The notes under the pieces are model-generated. The model saw only the letters and a list, made by a program, of their open reading frames with translations. It was not told where the DNA came from and did no database searches. From positions 61,793-125,792 of the forward strand of contig JAUIHI010000018.1 in NCBI GenBank assembly GCA_030432295.1: DNA of 64,000 nucleotides. Direction: 5' to 3'. The stretch comes from Anaerolineae bacterium. GTDB taxonomy: Bacteria; Chloroflexota; Anaerolineae; Caldilineales; Caldilineaceae. Every line of letters starts with the position of its first letter. Position 1 is the first letter of the stretch. The position numbers and the translations under genes were made by a program. Shown here in pieces: positions 36,079 through 46,261 of the stretch.

Positions 36079-36849
36079 GTGTACACAGTATCACCCATTT
36101 CCACCCCTCGCGCCGAATTTTGGGCTGGCGTGCGCGCCACCATTCCCCTGCTGATCGGGGCCGCACCCTTTGGGCTGATCTTCGGCGCGCTGGCCCTGAA
36201 CAGCGGTCTTTCCCTGGCCGGGGCCGCGGGCTTTTCGGCGATTGTCTTTGCCGGGTCGGCCCAGTTCATCGCGGCGGGGCTGGTCGCTTCCGGGGTCAGT
36301 GTGGGCTTTATCATCCTGACGACGCTGATTGTCAACTTGCGTCACGCGCTCTACGCGGCTACTCTTGCGCCCCACACGGCCCACCTGCCCCAGCGCTGGT
36401 TGATTCCCCTGGCCTTCTGGCTCACCGATGAAACGTTTGTGGTGGTGGCTTCCCACTACGCCAAAAAGGACGGCTCTCCTCACAAGCATTGGTACTTCTT
36501 CGGCTCGGCCATTTTTATGTACATCAACTGGCAGGCGTGGACGTGGCTGGGGATTCTGGTCGGCCAATCCATCCCCAACCCCGGCGCGTGGGGGCTGGAT
36601 TTTGCGCTGGTGGTCACTTTTATCGGGATGCTGGTGCCTTTTGTGGCAAACCGCAAGATGCTGCTGGCGGTGCTGGTGGCTGGTGTGGTGGCGGTGCTGG
36701 TCAATGGCTTGCCCAACAAAATGGGGCTGATGGTGGCCAGTCTGGTGGGCGTGGCTGTGGGCGTGGGGTTGGACTGGCTGGAAGGCAAAGGGCGCGGCGC
36801 GAAAAACCGGAGTGAGGCGGATGCCACGCGGATTGGGGAAAGCGGATGA
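36079..36849 (+). CDS. azlC: AzlC-family branched-chain amino acid exporter subunit
   Basis: 256 residues from GTG 36079, seven bases after AGGA; the longer open frame upstream reads through repeats. The family marks are [19 protein letters not shown] (helix 1), [15 protein letters not shown] and [15 protein letters not shown], followed by WLTDETFVV. With AzlD it forms a membrane complex that exports leucine/isoleucine-type amino acids or their analogues. The stop overlaps the azlD start by four bases. Confidence 0.9.
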   Translation: MYTVSPISTPRAEFWAGVRATIPLLIGAAPFGLIFGALALNSGLSLAGAAGFSAIVFAGSAQFIAAGLVASGVSVGFIILTTLIVNLRHALYAATLAPHTAHLPQRWLIPLAFWLTDETFVVVASHYAKKDGSPHKHWYFFGSAIFMYINWQAWTWLGILVGQSIPNPGAWGLDFALVVTFIGMLVPFVANRKMLLAVLVAGVVAVLVNGLPNKMGLMVASLVGVAVGVGLDWLEGKGRGAKNRSEADATRIGESG

Positions 36850-37163
36850 ATGAGTTTTTGTTGATTTTGGGGATGGCCGGGGTCACTTTTGGCGCACGCT
36901 ATGTGCCGCTGGCCCTGCTGCGCCGCTTCACTCTGCCTGATCCACTGCGGCGTGGACTGGCCTATGTGCCGCCGGTGGTGCTGATGGCGATTGTGGCCCC
37001 GGCGATGCTCCTGCCTGCGGACAACCGGCTGGATATTTCACTGGGCAATGCCTATCTGTGGGCGGGGCTGTTCGCTTTTGCCATCGCCTGGCGCTGGAAG
37101 AATCTGCTGCTGACGATTGTGGCGGGGATGGGTCTCTTTCTTCTCTGGCGGCTGATGGGGTGA
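36846..37163 (+). CDS. azlD: AzlD-family membrane protein
   Basis: 105 residues with about four hydrophobic segments: [49 protein letters not shown] and [15 protein letters not shown]. Size and pattern match the small AzlD partner of AzlC. Translation is coupled through the ATGA overlap at 36846-36849. After it come dispersed GACGCAGATT-type repeats and then the convergent PHP hydrolase gene. Confidence 0.88.
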   Translation: MNEFLLILGMAGVTFGARYVPLALLRRFTLPDPLRRGLAYVPPVVLMAIVAPAMLLPADNRLDISLGNAYLWAGLFAFAIAWRWKNLLLTIVAGMGLFLLWRLMG

Positions 37164-37234
37164 GAGAGGGAACGCAGATTACGCCGAGGACGCAGATTGC
37201 ACAGATTTTGCCTGTGTAAATCTGTGTTCTTTTT

Positions 37235-38686
37235 TTATCCGCAGTAGATCGGGTTTGTCAGCGCCCAGCGCCAGTCCCGCAGATCGATACCGGCTGGTGC
37301 TTGGGGTGGCAGCAGTTCGGGCGGACAGTCGCCCACCACTTCGGCGCGGATGTAGTGCCGGGGCTGGACGCTGGCAGTGCTGACGACTTCGGTACTGTCG
37401 ATAAGCTGCTCGAAGGCGACTGCGCCGTCCACAATCAGCCGCAACAGCAACCCGCTGCCGCCCTGCACTGTCGTCGTCATCTCCACCGTTTCGCCTGATG
37501 AAATTGGCAGCACCCCGCCCATCTCTGCGTCCCCTTTCATCGACCGGCCCTGGATGTCCAGCCGGAGGCCGTCCGGGCTGGCGCTGATGCAGACCCGTCC
37601 CCGCTGGATTCCGGCCAACACGCCAGCCACCGAACGCTCGGACACCCGCACCCACGTAGTCGGCTGGCCCAGGCGCAGGATATTTGTATCCTCCGCGGCG
37701 GGGCAGTGGTAGTCGCTGCCGCCTACCACCGGCACACGCCAGCCATCGGCCAGCAGCCGATCCCACAGGGCGAGACTCTCCGTATTGCGATAGGGCCACG
37801 GCCCCTGCCAGACTTCCAACGCGTCCACAGGCAGATCGAAGCCGTATTCCCAGGCCGGGCCGCCCTGTTTGGGGTGGTTGATGGAGCAGAGCGCGCCGTA
37901 GCTGTGGGCCAGTTCAATGATGGCCCGGATGTCTTCGGCTGTGCGGCAGCGGAAGTCGCACCAGTGGCCCGTGCCCCAGACGTTCATGTGGCCGTAGTAG
38001 GTGGTCACTTCCTGGCCGGGGATGAGGAGGAGCGAGCCGTCGTCCAGCGCTGCCAGTGGCCGGTGGTGGCTGGTATTGTTGTGATCGGTGACGGCCAGAA
38101 AGTCCAGCCCCAATCCTTTGGCTTTGTCCAGCAACTGCTGGGGCGAGCCTTTGGCATCGCTGTGGAAGGTGTGGGATTGGAGATCGCCCCGCAGCCATTC
38201 GGACACAACGGACACCGATTGACGCTGATTAGAGAGATTTTCACGGATCGAGGAGTCCGACTTTTCCGAAAAGTCGGACTCCTGATCGTTCAGTTCGGCT
38301 TCGATGTGGATTTCGTAGTCTGCGCCTGCGGGCCAGATGCGGTAGAGACCGAGAATGACCTGATAGCGCCCGGCGGGGAGGGGGCCAGGCAGATAGCCGG
38401 GAGTGGCGTCGGTCGGGGTAAGGGTAAATTCGCTGCGGGCCGAGCCGCTCCAGCCCCGGAAACCCGCGCCGCCGGGGAAGTCCGCGCCCGCCGGATCAAA
38501 GAGGCCGATGTCGATGACATTGCCCCCCTCCACCCGATCCGACGACATCACAGCAGAGTAGCTGTAGCGAATGCTCAGTCGCTGGGCAGGTCCGGGCAGA
38601 TCGAAGGGGATGTAGCCGTAGTCCGAGGCGGCTTTGTCGGCCTGGGTCAGGTGGCCGCTGAGGGTGATTTTGTGCAAGTCGCTCAT
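37235..38686 (-). CDS. CehA/McbA-type PHP-domain metallohydrolase with palindrome insert
   Basis: 483 residues from ATG 38686. An N-terminal beta-sandwich (about 1-130) precedes a PHP domain with metal ligands in DLQSHTFHSD (about 168-177), AVTDHNNTSHH, CSINHPKQGG and GGSDYHCPA (about 362-370). CehA and McbA hydrolyse carbaryl esters, but most relatives have unknown ester or phosphoester substrates. Between the two domains residues about 135-160 (ESDFSEKSDSS..NQRQSVSV) are encoded by a palindromic repeat and a GACGCTGATT repeat, in frame. It is the last gene of the peptide-transporter run, with ATGA coupling to the gene before. Confidence 0.82.
   Translation of the reverse strand: MSDLHKITLSGHLTQADKAASDYGYIPFDLPGPAQRLSIRYSYSAVMSSDRVEGGNVIDIGLFDPAGADFPGGAGFRGWSGSARSEFTLTPTDATPGYLPGPLPAGRYQVILGLYRIWPAGADYEIHIEAELNDQESDFSEKSDSSIRENLSNQRQSVSVVSEWLRGDLQSHTFHSDAKGSPQQLLDKAKGLGLDFLAVTDHNNTSHHRPLAALDDGSLLLIPGQEVTTYYGHMNVWGTGHWCDFRCRTAEDIRAIIELAHSYGALCSINHPKQGGPAWEYGFDLPVDALEVWQGPWPYRNTESLALWDRLLADGWRVPVVGGSDYHCPAAEDTNILRLGQPTTWVRVSERSVAGVLAGIQRGRVCISASPDGLRLDIQGRSMKGDAEMGGVLPISSGETVEMTTTVQGGSGLLLRLIVDGAVAFEQLIDSTEVVSTASVQPRHYIRAEVVGDCPPELLPPQAPAGIDLRDWRWALTNPIYCG
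38251..38283. repeat. Palindromic element inside a coding sequence (PHP gene)
   Basis: AGGAGTCCGACTTTT-CCG-AAAAGTCGGACTCCT is a perfect 15-bp hairpin of 33 bases, exactly 11 codons. It encodes part of the linker between the sandwich and PHP domains. Same apex as the intergenic copies at 23271 and 24890. Confidence 0.85.
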
Positions 38687-39048
38687 TCTCCGGTCAAAGC
38701 GGCGGCCAGCATCCCCGCCAGAATCAACCCCACCTGCCAGGCGGTTACTGTGAGAAAGCGGGGCCAGAGCCGTTTCTTCTTGACCCCCGTGCGGTAGTAG
38801 TATTCGACGATAATCACCAGCAGCGCCCCAGCCAGACCAAAGATAACAATACTCAGCCGGTCGAGAAAGCCCACCTGCCAATAGCCCAGACCGAGCAACT
38901 CGGCCAGGGCTACAGTGAGGATGCGGCCAAAGAAGAAGTCCGCCACAAACAGCCCCAAAGAAATCAGCCAGAGCAGATAGGCGATGGGCAGGTTTGCGGG
39001 CCAGTGCTGCCAGAAGGCTGGTGGCGCTTTTTCCGGCGTTCTCTTCAT
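38683..39048 (-). CDS. Small three-helix membrane protein in transporter operon
   Basis: 121 residues from ATG 39048. Three hydrophobic stretches are visible: [41 protein letters not shown] and [18 protein letters not shown], with a basic loop [13 protein letters not shown] recognise no family. Its start overlaps the stop of the upstream ATPase (39045-39048) and its stop overlaps the start of the PHP gene (38683-38686), so it is made together with both. Confidence 0.7.
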   Translation of the reverse strand: MKRTPEKAPPAFWQHWPANLPIAYLLWLISLGLFVADFFFGRILTVALAELLGLGYWQVGFLDRLSIVIFGLAGALLVIIVEYYYRTGVKKKRLWPRFLTVTAWQVGLILAGMLAAALTGE

Positions 39049-40097
39049 AGCACGCCAGTTAGGCTCAGTTCTTTGGCGAAGTGGCAGGCCGCGCTGTGGC
39101 CGGGCGCGTATTCCTGCAAAGGGGGCGATTCCTGGCTGCAAATCTCTTTGGCATAGGCGCAGCGCGGATGGAAGTAGCAGCCGCTGGGCGGGCGCGCCGG
39201 ATTGGGCACATCCCCTTCCAGAATAATGCGGCTCTTGCGCTGGCGGGGGTCCGGGTTGGGGATGGCTGAGAGCAGGGCTTCGGTGTAAGGGTGCAATGGG
39301 TTGCGGAAGAGTTCCTTTGTCTCGGCCACCTCCACAATTCGCCCCACATACATGACCGCCACGTGATCGCAGGAGTGTTTGATGACGCTCATATTGTGGG
39401 CGATGAAAAGATAGGTCAGGCCAAACTCCTCCTGCAAATCTTTGATCAGATTGAGGACCTGGGCCTGCACCGAGACATCCAGCGCAGAGACCGGTTCGTC
39501 GGCCACAATGAATTCCGGGTTCAGGGCCAGAGCGCGGGCCAGACCGATGCGCTGGCGCTGGCCGCCGCTGAAGGCGTGTGGGTAGCGGTTCATATACTCC
39601 GGGCTGAGGCCGACCGAACGCAGCAGTTCGGCCACCCGGTCATCCAGTTCCTTGCCGCTAGCGACTTTGTTGATGATCAGCGGCTCGCCCACAATCTGCC
39701 GCAGAGTCAGACGCGGGTTCAGTGAGGCGTAGGGGTCCTGGAACATAATCTGCATATCCCGCCGAAAGACGCGCATCTCTGTCGGCTCCAGGCTTTCGAT
39801 GTGGATAGGCCCCTCTTCCCGATCGTAGTAGACGATCTGGCCGTCGGTCGGGTCGAGCAGGCGCATGACACAGCGTCCGGTGGTGGTTTTGCCGCAGCCG
39901 CTCTCCCCCACCAGCCCGAAGGTGTCGCCTTTCTGGATGGAAAAAGAGACCCCATCCACCGCCTTGACGTGGCCCACCACCCGGCGCAGAAAACCTTTGC
40001 GGATGGGAAAGTGCATCTTCAGATCCGTCACTTCCAGCAGAGTGGTGCGGCTGTCCACACTGCCATTTGGGTTGGTCTTGTTTTCCTTCTGGGCCAT
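39045..40097 (-). CDS. Oligopeptide/dipeptide ABC transporter ATPase (OppF/DppF type)
   Basis: 350 residues from ATG 40097. Walker A is [12 protein letters not shown] (about 67-78), the Q-loop [13 protein letters not shown], the signature [15 protein letters not shown], Walker [13 protein letters not shown] and the switch His in LFIAHNMSV. The C-terminal extension [20 protein letters not shown] is the cysteine-bearing OppD/F domain. It pairs with the other ATPase to power the two permeases. The start shares one base with the stop of that gene (TAATG). Confidence 0.93.
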   Translation of the reverse strand: MAQKENKTNPNGSVDSRTTLLEVTDLKMHFPIRKGFLRRVVGHVKAVDGVSFSIQKGDTFGLVGESGCGKTTTGRCVMRLLDPTDGQIVYYDREEGPIHIESLEPTEMRVFRRDMQIMFQDPYASLNPRLTLRQIVGEPLIINKVASGKELDDRVAELLRSVGLSPEYMNRYPHAFSGGQRQRIGLARALALNPEFIVADEPVSALDVSVQAQVLNLIKDLQEEFGLTYLFIAHNMSVIKHSCDHVAVMYVGRIVEVAETKELFRNPLHPYTEALLSAIPNPDPRQRKSRIILEGDVPNPARPPSGCYFHPRCAYAKEICSQESPPLQEYAPGHSAACHFAKELSLTGVL

Positions 40098-41164
40098 TAT
40101 CGACTCTCCGCTAGGGCTGTGCGTGTGGGGGATTGGGCCATCAGTTTGTCGTCGTAGAGCAGACAGCGCACCTCTTGACCGCCGCCCAGCTTGATTACTT
40201 CTGGCGTGTGAACATCGCAGAGACCGGGAATCACCTCTGGGCAGCGGGGATGGAAGGCGCAACCCGGCGGAACTACCGACGGATCGGGAACCCGGCCTTT
40301 GATCACATCCAGCCGTGTCTGGTTCTCGTCAGTCAGGCGGGGGATGGAGCGCAGCAGGGCACGGGTGTAGGGGTGCTGGGGACTGTGGAAAGCGGCGTCC
40401 ACAGTTGTCTGCTCCACTACCTTGCCCAGATACATCACAGCCACGTCGTCGCACATCTCGGCCACCACGCCCAGATCGTGGGTGATGAAGATGATGCTCA
40501 TGTGGGTCTCTTCTTGCAGGGCGCGCATCAGGTCGAGAATCTGGGCCTGGGTAGTCACATCCAGGGCGGTGGTCGGCTCGTCGGCGATGAGTAGTGTGGG
40601 GTTGCAACTCAGGGCGATGGCGATCATCACCCGCTGGCGTTGGCCGCCGCTTAGCTGATGGGGATAGGCGTCAAAGATGCGGGCAGGTTCGGGCAGGTTG
40701 ACTTTGGCCAGGGCATCCACGGCAATCTCTTTGCCCTGCTGCTTTGTCACATTCTGATGCAGGGTGATGGCTTCCATCAGTTGGCTGCCGACTGTGTAGA
40801 CCGGGTCCAGGGATGTCATCGGTTCCTGGAAAATCATCGCAATTTCGTTGCCCCGGATGGCGCGCATGGCTTTGCCTCGGGGCGGCAACCCGGTAATATC
40901 AACCTTTTCAGTCTGGCTGCCAATACTTTCGCGGGGATAGTAGCTGATCTTGCCTTCGACAGCCCGGCCATTGCCCGGCAGCATATTCATAATGCACTGG
41001 GCGGTCACACTCTTGCCGCAACCGCTTTCGCCCACAATGCCCAACACTTTGCCTCGCTCCACAGAAAAGTCCACCCCGCGCAGAGCACGGATAACGCCAC
41101 TTTCGGTGAAGAAATGGGTGTGCAGATTTTCCACCTGCAAAATTGTATTCTGATTATCGGCCAT
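40097..41164 (-). CDS. Oligopeptide/dipeptide ABC transporter ATPase (OppD/DppD type)
   Basis: 355 residues from ATG 41164 ([20 protein letters not shown]), with AGGAA upstream; the frame is open further 5' but runs over the permease gene. Walker [28 protein letters not shown], signature [15 protein letters not shown], Walker [13 protein letters not shown] and switch HDLGVVAEM are all in place. The C-terminal [18 protein letters not shown] is the Opp/Dpp extension. Confidence 0.93.
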   Translation of the reverse strand: MADNQNTILQVENLHTHFFTESGVIRALRGVDFSVERGKVLGIVGESGCGKSVTAQCIMNMLPGNGRAVEGKISYYPRESIGSQTEKVDITGLPPRGKAMRAIRGNEIAMIFQEPMTSLDPVYTVGSQLMEAITLHQNVTKQQGKEIAVDALAKVNLPEPARIFDAYPHQLSGGQRQRVMIAIALSCNPTLLIADEPTTALDVTTQAQILDLMRALQEETHMSIIFITHDLGVVAEMCDDVAVMYLGKVVEQTTVDAAFHSPQHPYTRALLRSIPRLTDENQTRLDVIKGRVPDPSVVPPGCAFHPRCPEVIPGLCDVHTPEVIKLGGGQEVRCLLYDDKLMAQSPTRTALAESR

Positions 41165-41196
41165 TCGGAATATTCCTGGGGCTGGGTTTGGGTCAA

Positions 41197-42369
41197 TTAA
41201 ATGGCAAAGGGATCGGCTGCGTCCCGGATGCCGTCGCCGATGAAGTTGAAGCTGAGAACCGTCAAAATGACGAAGGCTCCCGGCAGCATCAGCCAGGGGA
41301 ATTTCAGTACGACGGCCACAGTCTGGGCGTCCTGCAACAGAGCGCCCCAACTGACCGCAGGGGGCACAATGCCCAGTCCCAGAAAGCTCAGCGCGGTCTC
41401 GGCCAGGATCATACCGGGGATGGCCAAAGTGGCGATGACGATAATGTGGCTGAGGGCGTTGGGCAGCATATGCACCAGAATGATGCGCCAATGGGACGCG
41501 CCCGCGGCTTTGGCCGCCGAAGCAAAATCCATCTCCCGATAGGCCAGCACCTTCGCCCGCACCTGGCGGGCCAGACTGGTCCAGCCCAGCAGAGAAAGGA
41601 TAATGGAGATAAAGAAAAAGCGGGTGATGGCCGTAATGTCTGGTGGCAGTGCGGCGGCAAAAGCTGCCCACAGCGCAATCGTGGGGAAGGACATCAGTAT
41701 TTCAATGCCCCGCTGTAGCACAGTGTCGAATATCCCACCAAAATAGCCAGAAGCCGTCCCCAGCACAGAGCCGAAGATGAGGGTGAGAATCACACCGACC
41801 AGACCGACGGTCATAGAGACCCGACCACCAATGACGATGCGGGAAAACATATCCCGCCCGTTGCGGTCCGTGCCTAACAGAAAGACAGTCCCTGGCTCAT
41901 CCACGCCATAGAGGTGGACATCCCACGGAATCAGTCCGAACAATTTATAGGGCTTGCCTTTGACAAAAAAATGGATCGGGTAAATCTGTGTGAGGTCGTC
42001 TTTGTGAAGATAGATCAGATTTACCGTGTCCAGAACTGTCTCTGTGCCATAGACAAAGGGGCGCAGATGAAAGTTCCCTTCAGAATCGATGAAACGGGGC
42101 AATTGGGGCGGGCGGGTCACAAAATCCGAGTTGGATACGAAGTGGTCGTAGGGTATGACGAACTCGGCAAAAAGGATCATTGAATACATGAAAATCAGCA
42201 CAATAGCGCCGCCCACAGCCAATCGGTTGCGCAGAAAACGCCGCCACATCAACTGGCCGACGGATAGCTGCCCAATATCCCCGGATACATTGGCTGCTTT
42301 GGCAAAGCCAGCCGCCAGGGTTGGATCTTCTTCGTCGAGTACAGGAATCAGAACTGCTTGTTTCGCCAT
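41197..42369 (-). CDS. Peptide ABC transporter permease (DppC/OppC type)
   Basis: 390 residues. An N-terminal cytoplasmic part and first helix (LAVGGAIVLIFMYSMILFAEF) come first, then an external domain of about 100 residues, then the transport core with LGTDRNGRDMFSRIVIGGRV. The EAA motif region EMDFASAAKAAGASHWRIIL contacts the ATPases. The large external segment between helix 1 and the core is longer than in most DppC proteins. Order and strand place it between the B-type permease and the D-type ATPase. Confidence 0.92.
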   Translation of the reverse strand: MAKQAVLIPVLDEEDPTLAAGFAKAANVSGDIGQLSVGQLMWRRFLRNRLAVGGAIVLIFMYSMILFAEFVIPYDHFVSNSDFVTRPPQLPRFIDSEGNFHLRPFVYGTETVLDTVNLIYLHKDDLTQIYPIHFFVKGKPYKLFGLIPWDVHLYGVDEPGTVFLLGTDRNGRDMFSRIVIGGRVSMTVGLVGVILTLIFGSVLGTASGYFGGIFDTVLQRGIEILMSFPTIALWAAFAAALPPDITAITRFFFISIILSLLGWTSLARQVRAKVLAYREMDFASAAKAAGASHWRIILVHMLPNALSHIIVIATLAIPGMILAETALSFLGLGIVPPAVSWGALLQDAQTVAVVLKFPWLMLPGAFVILTVLSFNFIGDGIRDAADPFAI

Positions 42370-42390
42370 TAGAATACCTCAAAAAAGTGC

Positions 42391-43374
42391 TTATTCGTAA
42401 CGAATGCGCGGGTCTACCAGAGCCAAAAGAATGTCGGCCAGAAAATTACCCACCACCAGCATACCGGCCAGAAACATCAGAAATGTGCCGGCCAGATACA
42501 TATCCTGATTGCGCAGAGCGGCAAAGTAGAGCGGTCCAGTGGTGGGCAGGCCCAGCACAATCGATACCACCAAAGAGCCAGAAATGATGGAAGGCAGGCT
42601 CATGCCCAGAAGCATAATCAGGGGATGGAGTGCATTGCGCACCGCGTGTTTGATGATTACTAGCGGCTCGCTCAGCCCCCGTGCCCGGGCGGCCTGGACG
42701 TATTGCATATTCAGAATGTCGAGCAGGTTGCCCCGCATAATACGCATCAGCCCTGCCGTGCCGGACGTGCCCACCACCAGCACAGGAACCCACAGGTGTT
42801 TGATCAGATCGCCGATTTTGGCGAGGCTCCAGGGCGCGTCGATATATTCCCGGGAGAAGAGACCCGAAACTGAGAAGCCAAAGACATTTTGAACGATCAC
42901 CATCAGCACCAGAGCCAGCATAAAGTCCGGGATCGATAGCCCGGCCATACCGACAAATGTGGCCGCGTTGTCACCAATTTTGTATTGGTGGGTGGCCGCG
43001 TAGATACCGATGGGGATCGCTACAATCCAGGTGAAGATCAGTGTGCCCAGCGCGATCAGTACCGTAAAGCTCAACCGTTGCCAGATCAACTCTTTCACTT
43101 CCCGGTTGTACTCGAAGGAGATGCCGAAGTCTCCCTGGACAAAGCCGGTAATCCACTTCCAATATTGGACATAGACGGGCTTATCCAGCCCGTAGCGGCG
43201 GGTCAACGCCTCTAACTCAGCGCTGGCTGTCGATGTTCCCATATTCTGGCGCTGGGCCTGGTACACATCGATATAGCTGCCCGGCGGCAGGTTGATGATA
43301 AAAAAACCGATGAGAGAAACAAAAACCATCGTTGTCAGCATATAAAAGAGACGACGGACAAAGTAGGCGAGCAT
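42391..43374 (-). CDS. Peptide ABC transporter permease (DppB/OppB type)
   Basis: 327 residues with six membrane helices. The N-terminus YFVRRLFYMLTTMVFVSLIG and the following segment PPGSYIDVYQAQ match the DppB lead. The EAA-type loop is NMQYVQAARARGLSEPLVI. It forms the translocation pore with the C-type permease. The gene is separated from the binding-protein gene by 118 bases that contain a perfect 28-bp palindrome. Confidence 0.92.
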   Translation of the reverse strand: MLAYFVRRLFYMLTTMVFVSLIGFFIINLPPGSYIDVYQAQRQNMGTSTASAELEALTRRYGLDKPVYVQYWKWITGFVQGDFGISFEYNREVKELIWQRLSFTVLIALGTLIFTWIVAIPIGIYAATHQYKIGDNAATFVGMAGLSIPDFMLALVLMVIVQNVFGFSVSGLFSREYIDAPWSLAKIGDLIKHLWVPVLVVGTSGTAGLMRIMRGNLLDILNMQYVQAARARGLSEPLVIIKHAVRNALHPLIMLLGMSLPSIISGSLVVSIVLGLPTTGPLYFAALRNQDMYLAGTFLMFLAGMLVVGNFLADILLALVDPRIRYE

Positions 43375-43442
43375 CGAATGTTTTCCTCGCTGTGCTTCAG
43401 GTGACAGACGCCATCACAGCGCCTGTCATCTGCCTGTAACGG

Positions 43443-43470
43443 ATAGGGGCGGTCAATTGACCGCCCCTAT
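43443..43470. terminator. 28-bp palindrome between binding protein and permease genes
   Basis: ATAGGGGCGGTCAA joins its exact reverse complement without spacer. It lies 23 bases after the binding-protein stop on the minus strand. No T-tract follows, so it more probably slows or trims the transcript, leaving more message for the binding protein than for the permeases. Confidence 0.55.
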
Positions 43471-43492
43471 GGCCTACACCCACAGGGTGGGG

Positions 43493-45577
43493 CTATTGCT
43501 TGTAGTACATCTGCTCAGGGTAGATTGCGCCGAAGTAGGACATAATCCACGGGCCGGTGAAGCCGCCCTGACCCAACTGATCCCGTGTCGGGACGTTGCC
43601 CACAGTATCCAGATAGCTGATAATCGTCGGGGTGTTGGCAACTGTGCCGATGAAGAACGGTCCCTGTTCGATATGAACCCGGGCGATGTCCTGGCTGAGT
43701 GCCAGCCGTTTGGCATCATCCGGCTCCACACGGGCAGCGTCGTAGAGTTCCCACAGCTTCCAGGCGGGATCGTCTGCATCTGGCTCTTCCCGGGGCGGGT
43801 TGCGCTCCAGGGGATCCTTGTCCAGTTCGGTGCCTTCCTTGTCGGTGCCGATGACTTTGTACCAGGCGCCGTAGAGGGGGGCCGTGCGGTCGTTGTCTAC
43901 CCAGACCACCCAGTTGGGGAAGACCAGGAAGTTGGGACCGTCACCCACGCCCCAGCAGCCCCGAATGTCATACTCGGAGTTGTCCTGCATAATACCCATC
44001 TGAGCGCTGTCCACTGCGTTGACCTGTACCTTCAGGCCGACAGCTTCCCAACCTTCCTGGATAATCTCTGTGACCGCCGAATTGGTGCGATTGGCAATGT
44101 CAGCGCAGTCGATGCGCAGGGTCAGTTCGTCGCCACTGGGCAGATCACGGATGCCGTCGCCATTGGCGTCCACTGCACCGGCCGCGTCGAGCAGGGCATT
44201 GGCTTTGTCCATATCAAACTCGATGGCCAGATCACGCCATTGGGCGTAGAGGTCCTTGCCCACGTCGTCGGAGAATTCGATACCCTTGGGACTCATTGTG
44301 CCGGTGGTCTGCTCGCCTGTGCCAAAGTAGACAATCTTCTGTACTTTGTCCCGGTCGATGGCGTGGGAGAGGGCCTTGCGGAAGTCCTGGTTGCGATAGA
44401 GTTCCCGCTTCTGGGGGTCCTGATGGGTCCAGTTGGGGTAGACCATCACGCCGGTTCCGCCACCGCTGTCGAAGAGATCGGTCTTGAGGCCGATGGTCGC
44501 TTCGGCATCGCGGAAGACGGAGAGTTCGCTCAGAGCCTGATAGACACAGGGGCGGAAGCAAATCTCCTGGTCGCCGGCCAGCACACGCAGCTTGGCGGCT
44601 TCGTTGTTCTCAACAAAGGTCACGTCTACCCGGTCAATGTAGGGCAGTTGGTTGCCCGCGGAATCGACCGCGTAGTAGTAGGGATTGCGTTCTAGCACCA
44701 TCCGGGTTCCCGGCTCGTAGGAGACGGGCATCCAGGGCAACATCACTGGAATTTCCGGGTTGGAACGCCAATCCACCGACTTGTCGAACTCTTCGTAGGT
44801 GGTGACGTCGCTGTTGTACTTGGGATGGAACTGCTCCATATAGTGCTTGGGCACAAAGAGCCGTTCGCCGGCCGGGGTCACACCGTTCGGCCACATAGCC
44901 AGCCGATCCAGGAAGAGGGGCGAAGAGGCCGCAAATTTGAAGTTGATTGTGTAGTCATCCGGGGCCGTTATGGTAGCTACTTCGCCGCCGGAGATCAGGT
45001 AGTCCGGGGGGACATCCGAATGGTCAGGATTGAGGACCATATCTTCCCACCAGAACATAAAGTCGGCGGAGGTAAAGGGTTCGCCGTCCGACCAGCGGGT
45101 TCCTTCGCGCAGGTAGAGATTGTATTCGGTCTTGTCGTCGTTGAAGTCCCAGCCTTTGGCCAGACCGGGCCGCTTGTCCAGACCGTCATGCACCCAGTGA
45201 ACGGGTGAGTAGCTGTACATGGCCATCGACAAATGGCCGCCATCCTTCGAGGTATCGAAGCGATGCCAGGTGCCGCCATATTGACCGATTTCGCTGTAGG
45301 GTTCCAGCACCAGCGGTTCAGCGGGGATGCGTTCTTCCAGGGGCGGAAGCGTACCAGCCATCACCATTTCATGCAGGGCAGGTGCTTCGTGCACGTCACC
45401 AGCGGCTTCGGCGGCGGGTGCTTCGGCAGCAGCCGGAGCCTCTGCCGCGGGTGCTTCAGCCGCTGGGGCCTCTGCCGCAGCCGGGGCCTCTGCTGGTGCT
45501 TCGGCTGCCGGTGCGCCACAGGCTGTCAGAGCCAGGGCGAGTACGGCAACCAGAAAAAATATCCACTTCCGTTTCAT
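43493..45577 (-). CDS. ABC transporter substrate-binding lipoprotein, family 5
   Basis: 694 residues from ATG 45577. Signal peptide IFFLVAVLALALTAC ends in lipobox Cys. A spacer of repeated Ala-Pro-Ala-Glu units (about 25-65) follows. The body is a family 5 (DppA/OppA-like) binding protein: YNLYLREGTRWSDGEPFTSA (about 156-175), LERNPYYY and FRKALSHAIDRDKV. At nearly 700 residues it is longer than typical DppA, like the large subgroup that binds longer peptides or oligosaccharides in Chloroflexota and Thermotogae. The ligand is unknown. Confidence 0.9.
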   Translation of the reverse strand: MKRKWIFFLVAVLALALTACGAPAAEAPAEAPAAAEAPAAEAPAAEAPAAAEAPAAEAAGDVHEAPALHEMVMAGTLPPLEERIPAEPLVLEPYSEIGQYGGTWHRFDTSKDGGHLSMAMYSYSPVHWVHDGLDKRPGLAKGWDFNDDKTEYNLYLREGTRWSDGEPFTSADFMFWWEDMVLNPDHSDVPPDYLISGGEVATITAPDDYTINFKFAASSPLFLDRLAMWPNGVTPAGERLFVPKHYMEQFHPKYNSDVTTYEEFDKSVDWRSNPEIPVMLPWMPVSYEPGTRMVLERNPYYYAVDSAGNQLPYIDRVDVTFVENNEAAKLRVLAGDQEICFRPCVYQALSELSVFRDAEATIGLKTDLFDSGGGTGVMVYPNWTHQDPQKRELYRNQDFRKALSHAIDRDKVQKIVYFGTGEQTTGTMSPKGIEFSDDVGKDLYAQWRDLAIEFDMDKANALLDAAGAVDANGDGIRDLPSGDELTLRIDCADIANRTNSAVTEIIQEGWEAVGLKVQVNAVDSAQMGIMQDNSEYDIRGCWGVGDGPNFLVFPNWVVWVDNDRTAPLYGAWYKVIGTDKEGTELDKDPLERNPPREEPDADDPAWKLWELYDAARVEPDDAKRLALSQDIARVHIEQGPFFIGTVANTPTIISYLDTVGNVPTRDQLGQGGFTGPWIMSYFGAIYPEQMYYKQ

Positions 45578-46261
45578 AGCTTTCCTCCAATGGGGTGATT
45601 CTGTGTAGGGTCGTTCTTCATTCAATTTGCGCGCCACTCAACAAGCTGACGTGCTTAAACTCACGCATTCCAACCAGTGTTTCCGGTTCAGTGCGATGTT
45701 TGTCTCACCTCCTTTTCTGGGAAATGATTGGTTTGGATGGCAGTGAGGACGACTTCGGGTGTGGTCCGACAGAAATTTCAGACGAACACAAAAAAGCTGC
45801 CGTGAAGGGTATAGTTTTCCTTACACAGTCATATATTCGACGAAATTACGGACGAATCGTTCGCTGTCAGTCGCTCGGTGGCGATTGAGAAAACGTGCCC
45901 AACACGCCAATGGAAATTCCAAAATGTGGAACGAATGCAAATCAGAGGGGGGGGTTCAAACTAATTCTGGGCAGAGTATAAACCTTCTTTTGGTATGTGT
46001 CAAACTGCAAAAAAAAGCCGTCGGTGTAATTCAGAACGGGGGCGGATTGTCGAAAAATGCCGGAGACTTGAGATTCTGCGCCGTTCTGATTTGCATCCGC
46101 CCGCCTTAGGTACTTTGTGTCCCCAAACATTCTCCGGTACAATGAAGCAGCTTTCCACACACTTCGTAGCAGATGCGTATTCTTCCACACTGTTTGACAC
46201 ATTTCTATACCTTTTTGCATCTACACAATTTTGCAGCCACACAATTCATTGGAGGCATTTG
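45578..46261. other. 684-bp gap between divergent binding-protein genes
   Basis: Less GC-rich than its surroundings and without a gene I can support. It must hold the promoters of two operons. For the plus strand, TTGACA at 46194-46199 is a possible -35 box, but the matching -10 about 17 bases on is poor. A run of nine G bases lies near 45950. I see no long palindrome here. Confidence 0.5.
46194..46223 (+). promoter_or_regulatory. Possible promoter of the sugar ABC operon
   Basis: A consensus -35 TTGACA (46194-46199) stands 63 bases before the start codon. The region 16-18 bases downstream (GCATCTA) is only a weak -10, so this is a tentative call. Confidence 0.25.

Noticed and set aside
45595..46109. 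Two small frames (97 and 116 codons) in the gap between the binding-protein genes
   Set aside because: No ribosome site, no homology that I recognise and unusual composition; treated as non-coding control region.
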